A stretch of DNA of 64,000 bases from Roseimicrobium sp. ORNL1 (GCF_011044495.1 NZ_CP049143.1:2232001-2296000), one strand, 5' to 3'; numbered from the stretch's first letter, positions 7,011 to 14,803 are shown. Program-made: numbers and translations. Notes: generated by a model from the letters alone, not told the origin.

Positions 7011-7673
7011 ATGAAGCGTCGCGATCTCATCAAGCAAGCTCTGCTCGCGGCGGCGGGTACTTCCGTCGCAGGCGCATCCCTGACCGCCCCCGAGGTCACG
7101 ATGTCCCCAGTTCTGCAAAACGTCTCCACGCCCGTTACGTTGAAGGCATTCAGGTTTGACCATCTGGGCCTATGTTGCTCCGCCACGGATGCCGAATCTG
7201 CTCGTAGATTCTTTGAAAAGTATTGCTTTGAAGTGGTGTCGCCAAAGGATGTCGAGGAGCTTACGGGTCTTCAGCTGCGAAGAAAGGCGCACTTCTTCGG
7301 CATCGATACGTACCCCTATGAAGACTTCCACCTACTGTCTGACGAACTGGAGGTTAGAGGAGAGGCTGGACTCAGTGAGCCGGATTGGTTCTATGACAAG
7401 ATGACCCTCCCGCCATGGGAGCCGAGCAAGAAGGGAAGTTGGACACGGTGCCGGGGGACCGAATTCACGCCCCCCGCTGGCGAGCTTGTATGGACAACCG
7501 ATAGAAAGACGGTGCGCCGGGGTAAGTGGTATCCGCACGAAGAGTGTCTCTTTGACTTCGAAGGTTGGATGCCGGGAGAGTGGAAAGACATACACGGGGA
7601 CAAAATTCCCGTGGTGACTGATTGGTTGGAGTACGACTTTTACAGAGACGTGCCAGCGCCTCCTCACGCTTGA
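7011..7673 (+). CDS. Exported hypothetical protein with Tat-like signal
   Basis: 220 residues. The N-terminus MKRRDLIKQALLAAAGTSVA resembles a twin-arginine or Sec signal (KRRDLIKQALL pattern). The body starts with FDHLGLCCSATDAESARRFF, which recalls the first strand-helix of VOC/glyoxalase-like domains (DH.gl.v.d...a..Fy), followed by many Trp/Asp residues (DWFYDKMTLPPWEP, DWLEYDFYRDVP). A VOC relation is tentative since only one module's start is visible. It lies between the two SRAP genes on the same strand with 84- and 48-base gaps. Confidence 0.5.
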   Translation: MKRRDLIKQALLAAAGTSVAGASLTAPEVTMSPVLQNVSTPVTLKAFRFDHLGLCCSATDAESARRFFEKYCFEVVSPKDVEELTGLQLRRKAHFFGIDTYPYEDFHLLSDELEVRGEAGLSEPDWFYDKMTLPPWEPSKKGSWTRCRGTEFTPPAGELVWTTDRKTVRRGKWYPHEECLFDFEGWMPGEWKDIHGDKIPVVTDWLEYDFYRDVPAPPHA

Positions 7674-7721
7674 CCACCGTAGAGGGGCACTCTACAACCG
7701 TTCCAGCACCGAATCCTTCGT

Positions 7722-8750
7722 ATGTGCGGACGCTACCGGCTCAAAAATGCAGACGTGATGTCTGTGGCTAACCTCGTGGGAGTCAAAACCTACGAGGCAC
7801 TCGTAAAACTGGATCGAGCTCTTGAGCGTGGGCGCGTCCGCTACAACGTCTCTCCCACGCAGTTCGCGCCGGTCATTTACAGACACGAGCCCGACGGCGA
7901 GCTAGCGTGTGAGGATATGCACTGGGGACTCTTGCCTCCCTGGGCCGACACACCCAAACACGGGTATAGCACCTTTAACGCAAAACTTGAGACGGTTGCC
8001 ACGCTGCGTTCCTTCAAGAACGCATTTCAGAAGCGCCACTGTTTGGTGCCAGCTAGCGCCTGGTACGAGTGGCGAAGCATTGGCGGTAGGATTCGGCAGC
8101 CTTATCTACTGACGCCTCCCAATGAGGAGCCGGTTTGCTTCGCGGGCATCTGGGAGGCGTGGAGGCCGCCCACGGGAGACGTGACCATCAATAGCTTTTC
8201 TTTCCTTCTCACCAACGCGAACACCGCTGTGCGCCCGCTTCACGATAGGATGCCGGTATTCGTTCCCGAGTCGCGCTGGCATGAATGGCTAGACACCCAA
8301 GGCACCGCCGAATCTCTAGCGTTGGTTCACGGCTCTCTCATGGAGTACACGCGGGAATTAGATCCTAGCATCACGCCCGTGAATCGGGAAATGAGCAACT
8401 CCAAGAACGAAGGTGCCGAGGCCGCCGCGCCGATACCCTGGGATCCTTCAACCGATCTCGTGCCACGAGGACGGGTGATTGAGGCGCTACAGCACGCGGC
8501 GGGACCCACTACCATAGACGCGCTTGTGAGCGTAACGGGCTATGAACGCGAGCTCCTACAGCTACTACTCATCGAACTAGCCACCGATGAGCAAATCGTG
8601 CCAATACGTCACGAAGGAGAAGAACTGCCAAGGTGGGCGTTTGATGGCACTGTGCCGGAGGAACTGATCGTGAAGGTGCCGACGAACAAGCCGGGCGTAA
8701 AATCCGCGAAGAAAGCAGCTCCTAAACGAGAGGGTGATTTGTTCGGTTGA
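7722..8750 (+). CDS. SRAP (HMCES/YedK-type) protein with C-terminal extension
   Basis: All main SRAP motifs are present: MCGRY with catalytic Cys2, YNVSPTQ, WGLLPPWA, the NAKLET DNA-binding block, RHCLVPASAWYEW with the catalytic Glu, and HDRMPVFVP with the His. The enzyme shields abasic sites by a covalent thiazolidine link. After the SRAP domain (about 225 residues), roughly 115 more residues carry a helical segment (VIEALQHAAGPTTIDALVSV, LLQLLLIELATDEQIVPI) resembling a winged helix, then a Lys-rich tail ending GDLFG. The first SRAP protein has a similar extension, so the pair are paralogs, with this copy the better candidate for activity. Confidence 0.88.
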   Translation: MCGRYRLKNADVMSVANLVGVKTYEALVKLDRALERGRVRYNVSPTQFAPVIYRHEPDGELACEDMHWGLLPPWADTPKHGYSTFNAKLETVATLRSFKNAFQKRHCLVPASAWYEWRSIGGRIRQPYLLTPPNEEPVCFAGIWEAWRPPTGDVTINSFSFLLTNANTAVRPLHDRMPVFVPESRWHEWLDTQGTAESLALVHGSLMEYTRELDPSITPVNREMSNSKNEGAEAAAPIPWDPSTDLVPRGRVIEALQHAAGPTTIDALVSVTGYERELLQLLLIELATDEQIVPIRHEGEELPRWAFDGTVPEELIVKVPTNKPGVKSAKKAAPKREGDLFG

Positions 8751-8798
8751 GCTTCCTCGCCACTGGTGGCCTCTATCACGGTGGGATCTGCGAGAGCG

Positions 8799-8812
8799 TG
8801 TTCATCAGAACA
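8799..8812. promoter_or_regulatory. LexA-like SOS box before XRE/RM operon
   Basis: TGTTCATCAGAACA matches TGTTC-N4-GAACA exactly, as at 5729. It lies 57 bases before the chosen GTG start of the XRE gene and directly before a second, different palindrome. This places the regulator and restriction enzyme pair under possible SOS control. Confidence 0.65.
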
Positions 8813-8817
8813 TAAAA

Positions 8818-8834
8818 AAGACAACATTTGTCTT
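8818..8834. promoter_or_regulatory. Operator-like palindrome, probable autoregulatory site of the XRE protein
   Basis: AAGACAACATTTGTCTT is a perfect 7-bp inverted repeat around CAT, 34 bases before the XRE start and just after the SOS box. Short dyads directly before the controller gene are usual for restriction-modification C proteins and XRE repressors. Further TCTTG words follow (8831, 8846, 8861). Confidence 0.5.
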
Positions 8835-8868
8835 GTCACCCGCCGTCTTGTCTGCTGATGTCTTGACC

Positions 8869-9171
8869 GTGATTGACCTCGGGACATGGCTTAGGAAGCT
8901 AAGAGAGGCTGCGCGTGAGCCGCTTAGGCTCACGGCAGCCGCACTCAACATGGACTCGACGCACTTAAGCAAGATTGAGCGAAACGAACGCCTACCCACA
9001 CTCCCACAGGCTCTTGCTCTTGCCTCACATTTTCATATTGAGCCGCGCGACATGGAGGCCCGATGGGTAGCAGCGCGAATCCTGTCTCAATACGGAGAAA
9101 ATCCCGCGCTCAGATCGGCATTAAAGATCATATCAACCTCGCTCACGAGACCCGCACCGCAACCAAAATGA
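8869..9171 (+). CDS. XRE-family helix-turn-helix regulator (RM controller-like)
   Basis: About 100 residues with a standard XRE helix-turn-helix: LGTWLRKLREAAREPLRLTA, then ALNMDSTHLSKIERNERLPT (S.isklErG.r.P pattern), then LPQALALASHF. Start taken as GTG at 8869; TTG at 8863 is possible. The stop TGA overlaps the ATG of the restriction-modification gene (ATGA), so the two are translationally coupled, as in many RM operons where the small protein delays endonuclease expression. The palindrome at 8818 and the SOS box at 8799 are its likely control sites. Confidence 0.85.
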   Translation: MIDLGTWLRKLREAAREPLRLTAAALNMDSTHLSKIERNERLPTLPQALALASHFHIEPRDMEARWVAARILSQYGENPALRSALKIISTSLTRPAPQPK

Positions 9172-11780
9172 CCCCCAAGAGAACTCCCAAAAAGGCACAC
9201 ATACCTGCTAGCTCGTTACTTGTTGACGTGCCGGAGGGCTATCTGCGCGACTACGTGTCGGGAGAAATCGTAAGGGCCACAGCGGAAGAAATCGATGCTG
9301 TGCAGGTGTTCTCTCGGCGTCTGGTGGAAGACTATGGCTATCCCCTAGAACATGTTCAGACACGCCCACAACATCGTGTTCGCCGCTCACCAAGCGATTC
9401 GGAAAGAGCGTATCCCGTGGACATCGCAGTGTTCAAATCTGAGGCTCGCACGGAAGACTCGGTCTTTCTTGTTGTCGAATGCAAGAAAAAAACGGAAAAG
9501 GACGGGGTCGCGCAACTAAAGTTGTATCTCGACATGTGCCAAGCCGAAGTGGGCGTGTGGTTTAACGGTTCAAGCCACAAGTATCTCCGAAAGGTTTACG
9601 ATAGGAAGGGCGGGCGAACGTATCAAGTACTGCCTAACATCCCTCGGTTTGGACAACGGATCGATGACATTGGCCTCTATCAACGCAAAGATCTAGTCAA
9701 ACCCTCAAACCTCCGAGCAGTCTTTAGGGATATTCGCAACCATCTAGCGGGCATGACTGTTGGCATGACTCGGGATGAATCTCTTGCGCAAGAGATCATC
9801 AACATCCTCTTTTGTAAGATCCTGGACGAACAAGAGACTGCACCAAACGAAGCAGTTACATTCCGCGCGGGGGTCAACGAGCCGCATGAAGAGGTGCGCG
9901 AGCGCATCGTGACGCTTTTCGAGCGAGTGAAAACAGCGGTCTATGATGAGGTGTTTGATGCATCAGACACAATAAAACTCGACGATGAGAGCCTGACTTA
10001 TGTAGTGGGTGAACTACAAACATACTCGGTAATGGAGGCCGACCGCGACGCCATCGGGGACGCGTTTGAAGTGTTTATTGGACCTGCGTTGAGGGGCGCA
10101 GAGGGTCAATTCTTCACGCCGAGAAACGTTGTGAGCATGATCATCGAGATGCTAGATCCTGTCCCTGGCGAAAAGATCATTGATCCCGCTTGCGGCTCAG
10201 GTGGCTTTCTAATCACTGCGCTAGAACACGTTTGGGCAGGCGTCGCGGAAAAGGCAAAGCGGCTCAATTGGTCGGAAAAACAGAAAAGCAGGGCCGAGAT
10301 TGAGGTGGCCACAGAGTGTTTTAGGGGAATCGATAAAGATGGCTTTCTTGCGAAGGTCTGTAAGGCATATATGGCTCTCGTGGGTGATGGTCGAGGTGGA
10401 GTCTTCTGCGCGAACGGGCTCGCACGCCCTGGTGAATGGCCAGCCATGTGCCGTCAACGAATCAAGCTCGGGACTTTCCAAATCGTGGTGAGCAACCCGC
10501 CATTCGGAAAGAAGATTGTGGTTAAGGGAGAGGGCTTGTTGTCTCAATATGGCTTTGGGCACAAATGGCGAAAGAACGAAAAAGGCAGGTGGTCGAAAAC
10601 GGAGATTGTTCACGAAGAGCATCCGCCCCAATTGCTTTTCTTCGAGCGTTGTTTGCACCTTCTTGAGGATGGGGGCAGGATGGGCATTGTATTGCCGGAG
10701 AGTGTCCTGGGCAATCCTTCCTATGAGCACTTCATGGCGTTCGTTCTTGAGCATTGTACGCTGGAGGCAGTCATCACCATGCCTGAAGCTCTTTTCAAAA
10801 CGAGCGGTAAAGGTGGCACACACACAAAAGTTTGCGTGCTGATCCTTAGAAAATGTCCGGCTCCTGCGCGGTATCGCATCTTTATGGCAGAGGCTCGTTG
10901 GTGCGGGCATGATTCCCGAGGTAATCCCACGCTGAGACGGGAGCCGGATGGAAGCGTGAAGTTGATGGACGATATACCTTTGATCCTTGCGCGCTATAAA
11001 TCTCTAAAGGAAGGCAAGCGTGTCACGCAAGACCATTTAGGTTTCTGGCTTGATGCAAAGGCAATCAAGAACCGCATCCTGGTTCCCAAGTACTACAATC
11101 CTGAAATCCAGACGTTGCTTAAGCGTTCTGCGAGCACTCATCAACACGTATCAATTCAAACCCTCATCGACGAAGGGGTTCTCAGGGTTGAGACTGGCAC
11201 TGAGATTGGCAAAATGGCGTATGGCACTGGCTCAATTGCATTTGTTCGTACGTCGGACATCTCGAATTGGGAGGTAAAAGTCGACTTCAAGCATGGCCTT
11301 AGCCAAGCACTGTATGATTCGCTTCCAGAGAAAGCGAAGGTGCGCGCAAATGACATCCTTGTTGTTCGTGATGGCACGTATCTGATTGGAACTTCAGCAA
11401 TGGTATCTGAAAAAGATCTTCCTATGGTCTATCAAAGCCATTTACTCCGACTGCGGGTCGTAGACGAGAAGAAGCTTTCTCCCTGGCTACTGCTAGCCGT
11501 GCTAAATTCTCCGTTCGTGAAAATGCAAATCCGAGCGATGCAGTTCACTCAGGACATCATCGACACCATAGGCCGAAGGTTCTTTGAATTGATCCTTCCG
11601 TTACCAATTGATAGGAAAGAGCAACTTCGCGTATCAAAGGAGGTCAGACAAATTATTGAGGAGCGTGCCGCGTTACGCGATAAGGCTCATGAGCTAGCGA
11701 AACGAATCGGCGTTAAAGGTGAAGAGGTGCAACTCGAACAGGAGTTTGAGGCTCTGATCGAATCCGACGAGTTTGACTGA
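9168..11780 (+). CDS. Single-chain restriction-modification enzyme: HsdR-N-like nuclease, N6-adenine methylase, specificity domain
   Basis: 870 residues; start chosen at the ATG in the ATGA overlap with the XRE gene. Residues about 40-130 form a type I R-like nuclease domain: D85 and E104-C-K106 in the VDIAVF ... VVECKKK context give a PD-(D/E)xK site. The methylase has DPACGSGGFL at about 339 (SAM binding) and SNPPFG with NPPF from 443 (catalysis). The last third is an HsdS-like target recognition domain (GTGSIAFVRTSDISNWEV, then FTQDIIDTIGRRFFELILPLP). Such fusions are type IIG-like enzymes that cut and methylate from one chain. No separate S or R gene is nearby. The domain set is complete with no sign of decay. 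Confidence 0.85.
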   Translation: MTPKRTPKKAHIPASSLLVDVPEGYLRDYVSGEIVRATAEEIDAVQVFSRRLVEDYGYPLEHVQTRPQHRVRRSPSDSERAYPVDIAVFKSEARTEDSVFLVVECKKKTEKDGVAQLKLYLDMCQAEVGVWFNGSSHKYLRKVYDRKGGRTYQVLPNIPRFGQRIDDIGLYQRKDLVKPSNLRAVFRDIRNHLAGMTVGMTRDESLAQEIINILFCKILDEQETAPNEAVTFRAGVNEPHEEVRERIVTLFERVKTAVYDEVFDASDTIKLDDESLTYVVGELQTYSVMEADRDAIGDAFEVFIGPALRGAEGQFFTPRNVVSMIIEMLDPVPGEKIIDPACGSGGFLITALEHVWAGVAEKAKRLNWSEKQKSRAEIEVATECFRGIDKDGFLAKVCKAYMALVGDGRGGVFCANGLARPGEWPAMCRQRIKLGTFQIVVSNPPFGKKIVVKGEGLLSQYGFGHKWRKNEKGRWSKTEIVHEEHPPQLLFFERCLHLLEDGGRMGIVLPESVLGNPSYEHFMAFVLEHCTLEAVITMPEALFKTSGKGGTHTKVCVLILRKCPAPARYRIFMAEARWCGHDSRGNPTLRREPDGSVKLMDDIPLILARYKSLKEGKRVTQDHLGFWLDAKAIKNRILVPKYYNPEIQTLLKRSASTHQHVSIQTLIDEGVLRVETGTEIGKMAYGTGSIAFVRTSDISNWEVKVDFKHGLSQALYDSLPEKAKVRANDILVVRDGTYLIGTSAMVSEKDLPMVYQSHLLRLRVVDEKKLSPWLLLAVLNSPFVKMQIRAMQFTQDIIDTIGRRFFELILPLPIDRKEQLRVSKEVRQIIEERAALRDKAHELAKRIGVKGEEVQLEQEFEALIESDEFD

Positions 11781-11790
11781 CGAAAGGTGT

Positions 11791-11813
11791 CTTACCCTCC
11801 CTACGAGGGTGAG
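11791..11813. terminator. Hairpin between the RM gene and the converging Abi_C gene
   Basis: CTTACCCTC pairs with GAGGGTGAG (one G-T) around CCTAC, 10 bases after the methylase stop and covering the stop of the converging gene. No T-run follows, so termination is an inference from position. Confidence 0.45.
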
Positions 11814-12610
11814 GACTTCCTGTGATCCCAAGTCTCAATTGCAAAGGCTACGAGGGTATGTGCGGAGTGAATTGCCAGTCGCGCATGCCTTCCCTTTAGG
11901 TTGTACGACTTCCTGCCACGACCGTGCACTGAGCCTGTGTGTGTGCGAAATGCGGCAAGTCCGTCCACCACTGATATCAAACCGGTGAGGATGCGTTTCA
12001 AGTCGTCATCTTCGATTGCAGAAGGGTCCAGCCCGAGGTGCTTCTGTACCGTGTTCCATAGGGGCTTTACGGTTTGGTCCTTAGGCTTTTCCAATTGCTC
12101 ATCTTCGATGTACACCTTACAGAAAGCCTCTAGAATGGCACACGCGGCAGCGACGGCGGCAGGCGGATCGACCTCTACGTGCTTTAATGCGCGCTCAAAC
12201 TCAATATTGAGAGAGTCCAACTTCCGGCCTCTCAATACCCCCTCTAGTGTGCGGGTAGGTGCAGAAACCGAAACGCCCACGATGTGGCCTCCTTCTCCAT
12301 AAGATAGACCATGTTTGCCAAGCACGGTGCGAATTCGCTCACGAGACTCGTTGATGATTTCTGGGGAGTAAGAGTCCACCTCCATCATTTCGTGAAGCAA
12401 GTGGCCTAACGCGGCTTGTGCATCCACACTCGGATCACGGTTTATGGCCTTCATCCAAGTTGTGCACTTCAGCGGTTTTGCACCTTCCGGCGAATCGCCG
12501 GGCGCGCCCGCTTCCATGAAAAGCACATCTAGCTTGGCGTGCGTGTAGAGCTCAGCTAGCTCGCGGCTCACTACTGCGACAACGGGAAGAGGAATCTGAA
12601 AACGCTCCAT
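11801..12610 (-). CDS. Abi_C (abortive infection C-terminal) domain protein
   Basis: 269 residues from ATG at 12610; a TTG at 12736 would add 42 residues through the repeat at 12641. The C-terminal half matches the Abi_C pattern: IEFERALKHVEVDPPAAVAA, ACAILEAFCKVYIEDEQLEK, LFNTVQKHLGL-type helix (here LWNTVQKHLGLDPSAIEDDD), then FRTHTGSVHGRGRKSYNLKG, where R-x-H-x-G-x-x-H-G is the diagnostic block. Abi_C proteins occur in phage-exclusion and other defence loci; their biochemical action is not settled. It sits beside the RM system and next to tRNA-Ser, consistent with a defence cargo at an element end. Confidence 0.8.
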   Translation of the reverse strand: MERFQIPLPVVAVVSRELAELYTHAKLDVLFMEAGAPGDSPEGAKPLKCTTWMKAINRDPSVDAQAALGHLLHEMMEVDSYSPEIINESRERIRTVLGKHGLSYGEGGHIVGVSVSAPTRTLEGVLRGRKLDSLNIEFERALKHVEVDPPAAVAAACAILEAFCKVYIEDEQLEKPKDQTVKPLWNTVQKHLGLDPSAIEDDDLKRILTGLISVVDGLAAFRTHTGSVHGRGRKSYNLKGRHARLAIHSAHTLVAFAIETWDHRKSSPS

Positions 12611-12640
12611 GGCAGGCTCAGCGGCTAGTATCTTCGGTGA

Positions 12641-12678
12641 GTTGTCGGGGTTAAAGGAGTTATCGGGGTAGGGTGGAA
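12641..12678. repeat. 37/38-bp direct repeat, copy 2
   Basis: Near-identical to 3641-3677 and in the same orientation (core GGGGTTAAAGGAGTTATCGG). It lies 31 bases upstream of the Abi_C ATG, just as copy 1 lies directly upstream of the MSEGF small gene, so it could be a shared regulatory leader or a recombination site. Confidence 0.55.
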
Positions 12679-12710
12679 GCGCGCGGGCGAATCCTGATGC
12701 CTGCGAGTTG

Positions 12711-12729
12711 TGGTGCACGTTTGGTGCAC
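12711..12729. repeat. Tandem TGGTGCAC repeats one helical turn apart
   Basis: TGGTGCAC occurs at 12711 and 12722, 11 bases apart, so both faces line up on the helix. They lie about 100 bases from the 3' end of tRNA-Ser, where integrase arm-type sites often lie. The role is inferred from position only. Confidence 0.3.
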
Positions 12730-12826
12730 TTTCCAAAGGCGAAAGTCGGCAAAAGCTGCGAAAACGCGGGGAAACATCGATCCGTGCTTGTTTCTACGTA
12801 ATCGGCTTATAATGAGCCGTTAAGAG

Positions 12827-12914
12827 TGGCGGAGGGAGAGGGATTCGAACCCCCGGATACTTGCGCATCAACGGTTTTCAAGACCGCCGCCTTAAACCAC
12901 TCAGCCATCCCTCC
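12827..12914 (-). tRNA. tRNA-Ser(UGA)
   Basis: On the minus strand the gene begins GGAGGGATGGCTGAGTGG and ends CCCTCCGCCA with the CCA encoded. The acceptor arms GGAGGGA/TCCCTCC pair fully, the anticodon loop TCTTGAAAA gives UGA, a long variable arm is present (GATGCGCAAGTATC region) and the T-arm reads GGGGGTTCGAATCCC. The 88-base length is normal for serine tRNA. Accessory genes lie immediately on its 3' side, the usual side for tyrosine-integrase insertion. Confidence 0.95.
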
Positions 12915-13063
12915 TTGATTTGTACTTGGCATGGGAGCCAGTCCAGTCCATCCTCTTACACTGGGCTGGGAAGATGAAAAGCATTTTCCTGCTTGATTTT
13001 TCACGTCTGCTCGCCAGACTGCCCGTCCACTTCATTTCTAGTTAAAGTTCGAATCCTTTTATC

Positions 13064-13312
13064 ATGGTCGTCATCCGTCTCCGCCGCGAAGGCACAAAGA
13101 ACCGTCCGTTTTACCGCGTTGTTGCCGCTGATCAGCGTTTCAAGCGCGACGGCCGTTTCATCGAGTCCCTTGGCACCTATGACCCGGGCGCAGAAAAGGG
13201 TGGCGTGACCCTCGACGTGGAAAAAGTGCAGTCCTGGATCACCAAGGGCGCCCAGCCCACCGACACGGTGCGTGCTCTGTTCAAGAAGGCCAAGGCCGCT
13301 GCAAACGCCTGA
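13064..13312 (+). CDS. rpsP: 30S ribosomal protein S16
   Basis: 82 residues, the usual length: [40 protein letters not shown], and the [15 protein letters not shown] block, all standard for bS16, which binds 16S rRNA early in 30S assembly. It is followed by a terminator and a KH-domain gene. In many bacteria rpsP is followed by khpA, rimM, trmD and rplS; here the last three are absent. Confidence 0.97.
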   Translation: MVVIRLRREGTKNRPFYRVVAADQRFKRDGRFIESLGTYDPGAEKGGVTLDVEKVQSWITKGAQPTDTVRALFKKAKAAANA

Positions 13313-13347
13313 TTGGCGTTGCTTTTCCTCTAAAGTTTGTTCTTTCT

Positions 13348-13392
13348 AAACCCGTTGCTGCGCTCGTGGAGCAGCAACGGGTTTGTCTTTTT
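13348..13392 (+). terminator. Rho-independent terminator after rpsP
   Basis: A 14-bp perfect stem (AAACCCGTTGCTGC with GCAGCAACGGGTTT) around a 9-base loop, followed by GTCTTTTT. It begins 36 bases after the rpsP stop and ends 27 bases before the KH gene start, so the KH gene probably depends on read-through or its own promoter. Confidence 0.9.
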
Positions 13393-13418
13393 GCCACGGT
13401 TCATTGATACTGCCTGCC

Positions 13419-13766
13419 ATGGATGCCCCGGAAGCGCTGCGCGAGTTCCTCATGTACGTCATTGCGAACCTGATCGAGCATCCGAAACAGGCCAGCATCG
13501 CCGTGGGGACCACGCAGGCGGGAGCCATCTCCTACCGCATCCACCTCGCGCCGGAGGACGTGCGCCGTGTGGTGGGGAAGAACGGGTTTACCATCAGCGC
13601 CATCCGCTCCTTGGTGAATGTGGCCGCCACCAAGTACGGCGTGAAGGTGTCCCTGCGGGTGGATGGGGTGCGCGAGGAGGAGTTTCAGACGCAGGGTGCC
13701 GGGGCGGCTCAGGCACGGGTGGGGGACAATACTGACGCGGAGCAGGGTGGGGAAGGGGAGGAGTAG
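13419..13766 (+). CDS. khpA: KhpA-type KH-domain RNA-binding protein
   Basis: 115 residues from ATG. It matches the KhpA/YlqC family: LREFLMYVIANLIEHPKQAS, a strand YRIHLAPEDVRRVVGKNG with the G-K-N-G loop that contacts RNA, and ISAIRSLVNVAATKYGVKVS. In other bacteria KhpA pairs with KhpB in a broad RNA chaperone. The C-terminus adds a Gly/Gln/Glu tail beyond the normal ~80-residue length. Its place after rpsP is conserved across phyla. Confidence 0.88.
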   Translation: MDAPEALREFLMYVIANLIEHPKQASIAVGTTQAGAISYRIHLAPEDVRRVVGKNGFTISAIRSLVNVAATKYGVKVSLRVDGVREEEFQTQGAGAAQARVGDNTDAEQGGEGEE

Positions 13767-13781
13767 ACTCCACTTCGAGAG

Positions 13782-14027
13782 TCACTTGGGACGAGAAAGC
13801 CACAGGCAATTGTGGATGCCCAACGTGAAAAGCAGAAGCGCCATGGCAAACGATGCTGTGGATAGGACGTTGTCCACAGTATGGAATCTGAGGGCGGCCG
13901 ATTTCGACTCCCAAGAGTCTCCGGTAAATCTGGGCATGGATCTTTCGCTAATGGTCGCGAATTCAAGGCAGAAGAAACACAGGCAAATGCATGCCAGTGG
14001 ATGGAATTTGTACAGGCATCTCAGCAC
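13782..14027 (-). CDS. Possible small membrane protein
   Basis: 81 residues from GTG, with an AGGGG ribosome-binding sequence close upstream. Two hydrophobic stretches (LACICLCFFCLEFATI and ASFAMALLLFTLGIHNCLWL) suggest a two-pass membrane protein. It occupies an otherwise empty spacer between khpA and the lipoprotein gene. No family recognised, and a chance frame is possible. Confidence 0.35.
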   Translation of the reverse strand: MLRCLYKFHPLACICLCFFCLEFATISERSMPRFTGDSWESKSAALRFHTVDNVLSTASFAMALLLFTLGIHNCLWLSRPK

Positions 14028-14135
14028 GGCCCCTCATCTTAGCCGAACACCGTGAGGCCGATCCAGACTGAATTTTCACCCGAGCACTGCCAAAACCATC
14101 TTGCGCATTGGCACGCTCTTGGCACGTTCGCGGCC

Positions 14136-14675
14136 ATGATGTCGCTGTTGCTGCGTGTTCGTGTGCTTGCCCCCGCGCTTGCCGGATTGCTTCTCGCCTC
14201 TTGTGCAGGGATTCGCCGGGAGCCGTATGTGGTGCAGGAGCCCGGATTCCTTGCCCCGGTGGAGTACGCGCAAAAGGCCAGCGTCATCGCGCCACGAATC
14301 TATCGCGACTACAACCCGCATACCTTTGCCGTAGTCAGCATCGACAAGGTCTACACCCGGACCATGGTCCGTGCGGCCGATGAATTGCAGCCGGAGCCTC
14401 CGCCGCCTTACCCCCGCACCATGCAGACGATTGAGGTGGCAATGGAGCAATCCAAGATTCCCCCAGGCAGGTGCTTGCGCCAGTGCACCGGGCCGTGCCA
14501 GTGCCTTCCCCCACGGCCGCGCAAGGCCATCACGTTTGAGTTCGAGCCTTCGGGTGAGTTCATTTACACCACGCACGTGACAGGCCCGAGGACGACGAAA
14601 TACCGCCGGGATGAGTTCGCCTGGTGGCCGTCTTCCCGGCGGCTGCACGGGACGGTGCACGCCGCAAAAAGGTAA
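14136..14675 (+). CDS. Lipoprotein of unknown function
   Basis: About 179 residues. The start is one of two adjacent ATGs before a lipoprotein signal: LLLRVRVLAPALAGLLLASC with lipobox LASC. The mature part has a Pro-rich middle (ELQPEPPPPYPRTM), a cysteine cluster (GRCLRQCTGPCQCLPPRP) and the ending TTKYRRDEFAWWPSSRRL. Secreted to the membrane surface; no family recognised. Confidence 0.65.
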   Translation: MMSLLLRVRVLAPALAGLLLASCAGIRREPYVVQEPGFLAPVEYAQKASVIAPRIYRDYNPHTFAVVSIDKVYTRTMVRAADELQPEPPPPYPRTMQTIEVAMEQSKIPPGRCLRQCTGPCQCLPPRPRKAITFEFEPSGEFIYTTHVTGPRTTKYRRDEFAWWPSSRRLHGTVHAAKR

Positions 14676-14715
14676 ACGCAAAGCAGCGTAAGCAGCAAAG
14701 GAGAACGAGAGGGAG
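14676..14715. repeat. Word-like repeat (GCAAAGCAGC ... GCAAAGGA)
   Basis: CGCAAAGCAGCGTAAGCAGC AAAGGAGAACGAGAGGG resembles the stretch near 62832-62872 (GCAAAGGCGCAAAGCAGCAA AGGACGCAGAGG), with small indels. It is one of several degenerate short-word repeats in spacers of this window. Confidence 0.4.
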
Positions 14716-14803
14716 TCCAGCGCATGAGGAGGTCGGTCTCCCGACCGGACGGAGATTGGCGGGTTTTCTACCCACTGCTTTCGACACTCCCTGCGCTGAG
14801 CAA

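Noticed and set aside
9350-9362. LexA box at GAACATGTTC
   Set aside because: The half sites are in the wrong order and inside the RM coding sequence.
1-12826. Integrase or transposase in the accessory region
   Set aside because: No tyrosine or serine recombinase or DDE motif was found in any frame; the enzyme would have to be left of the window.
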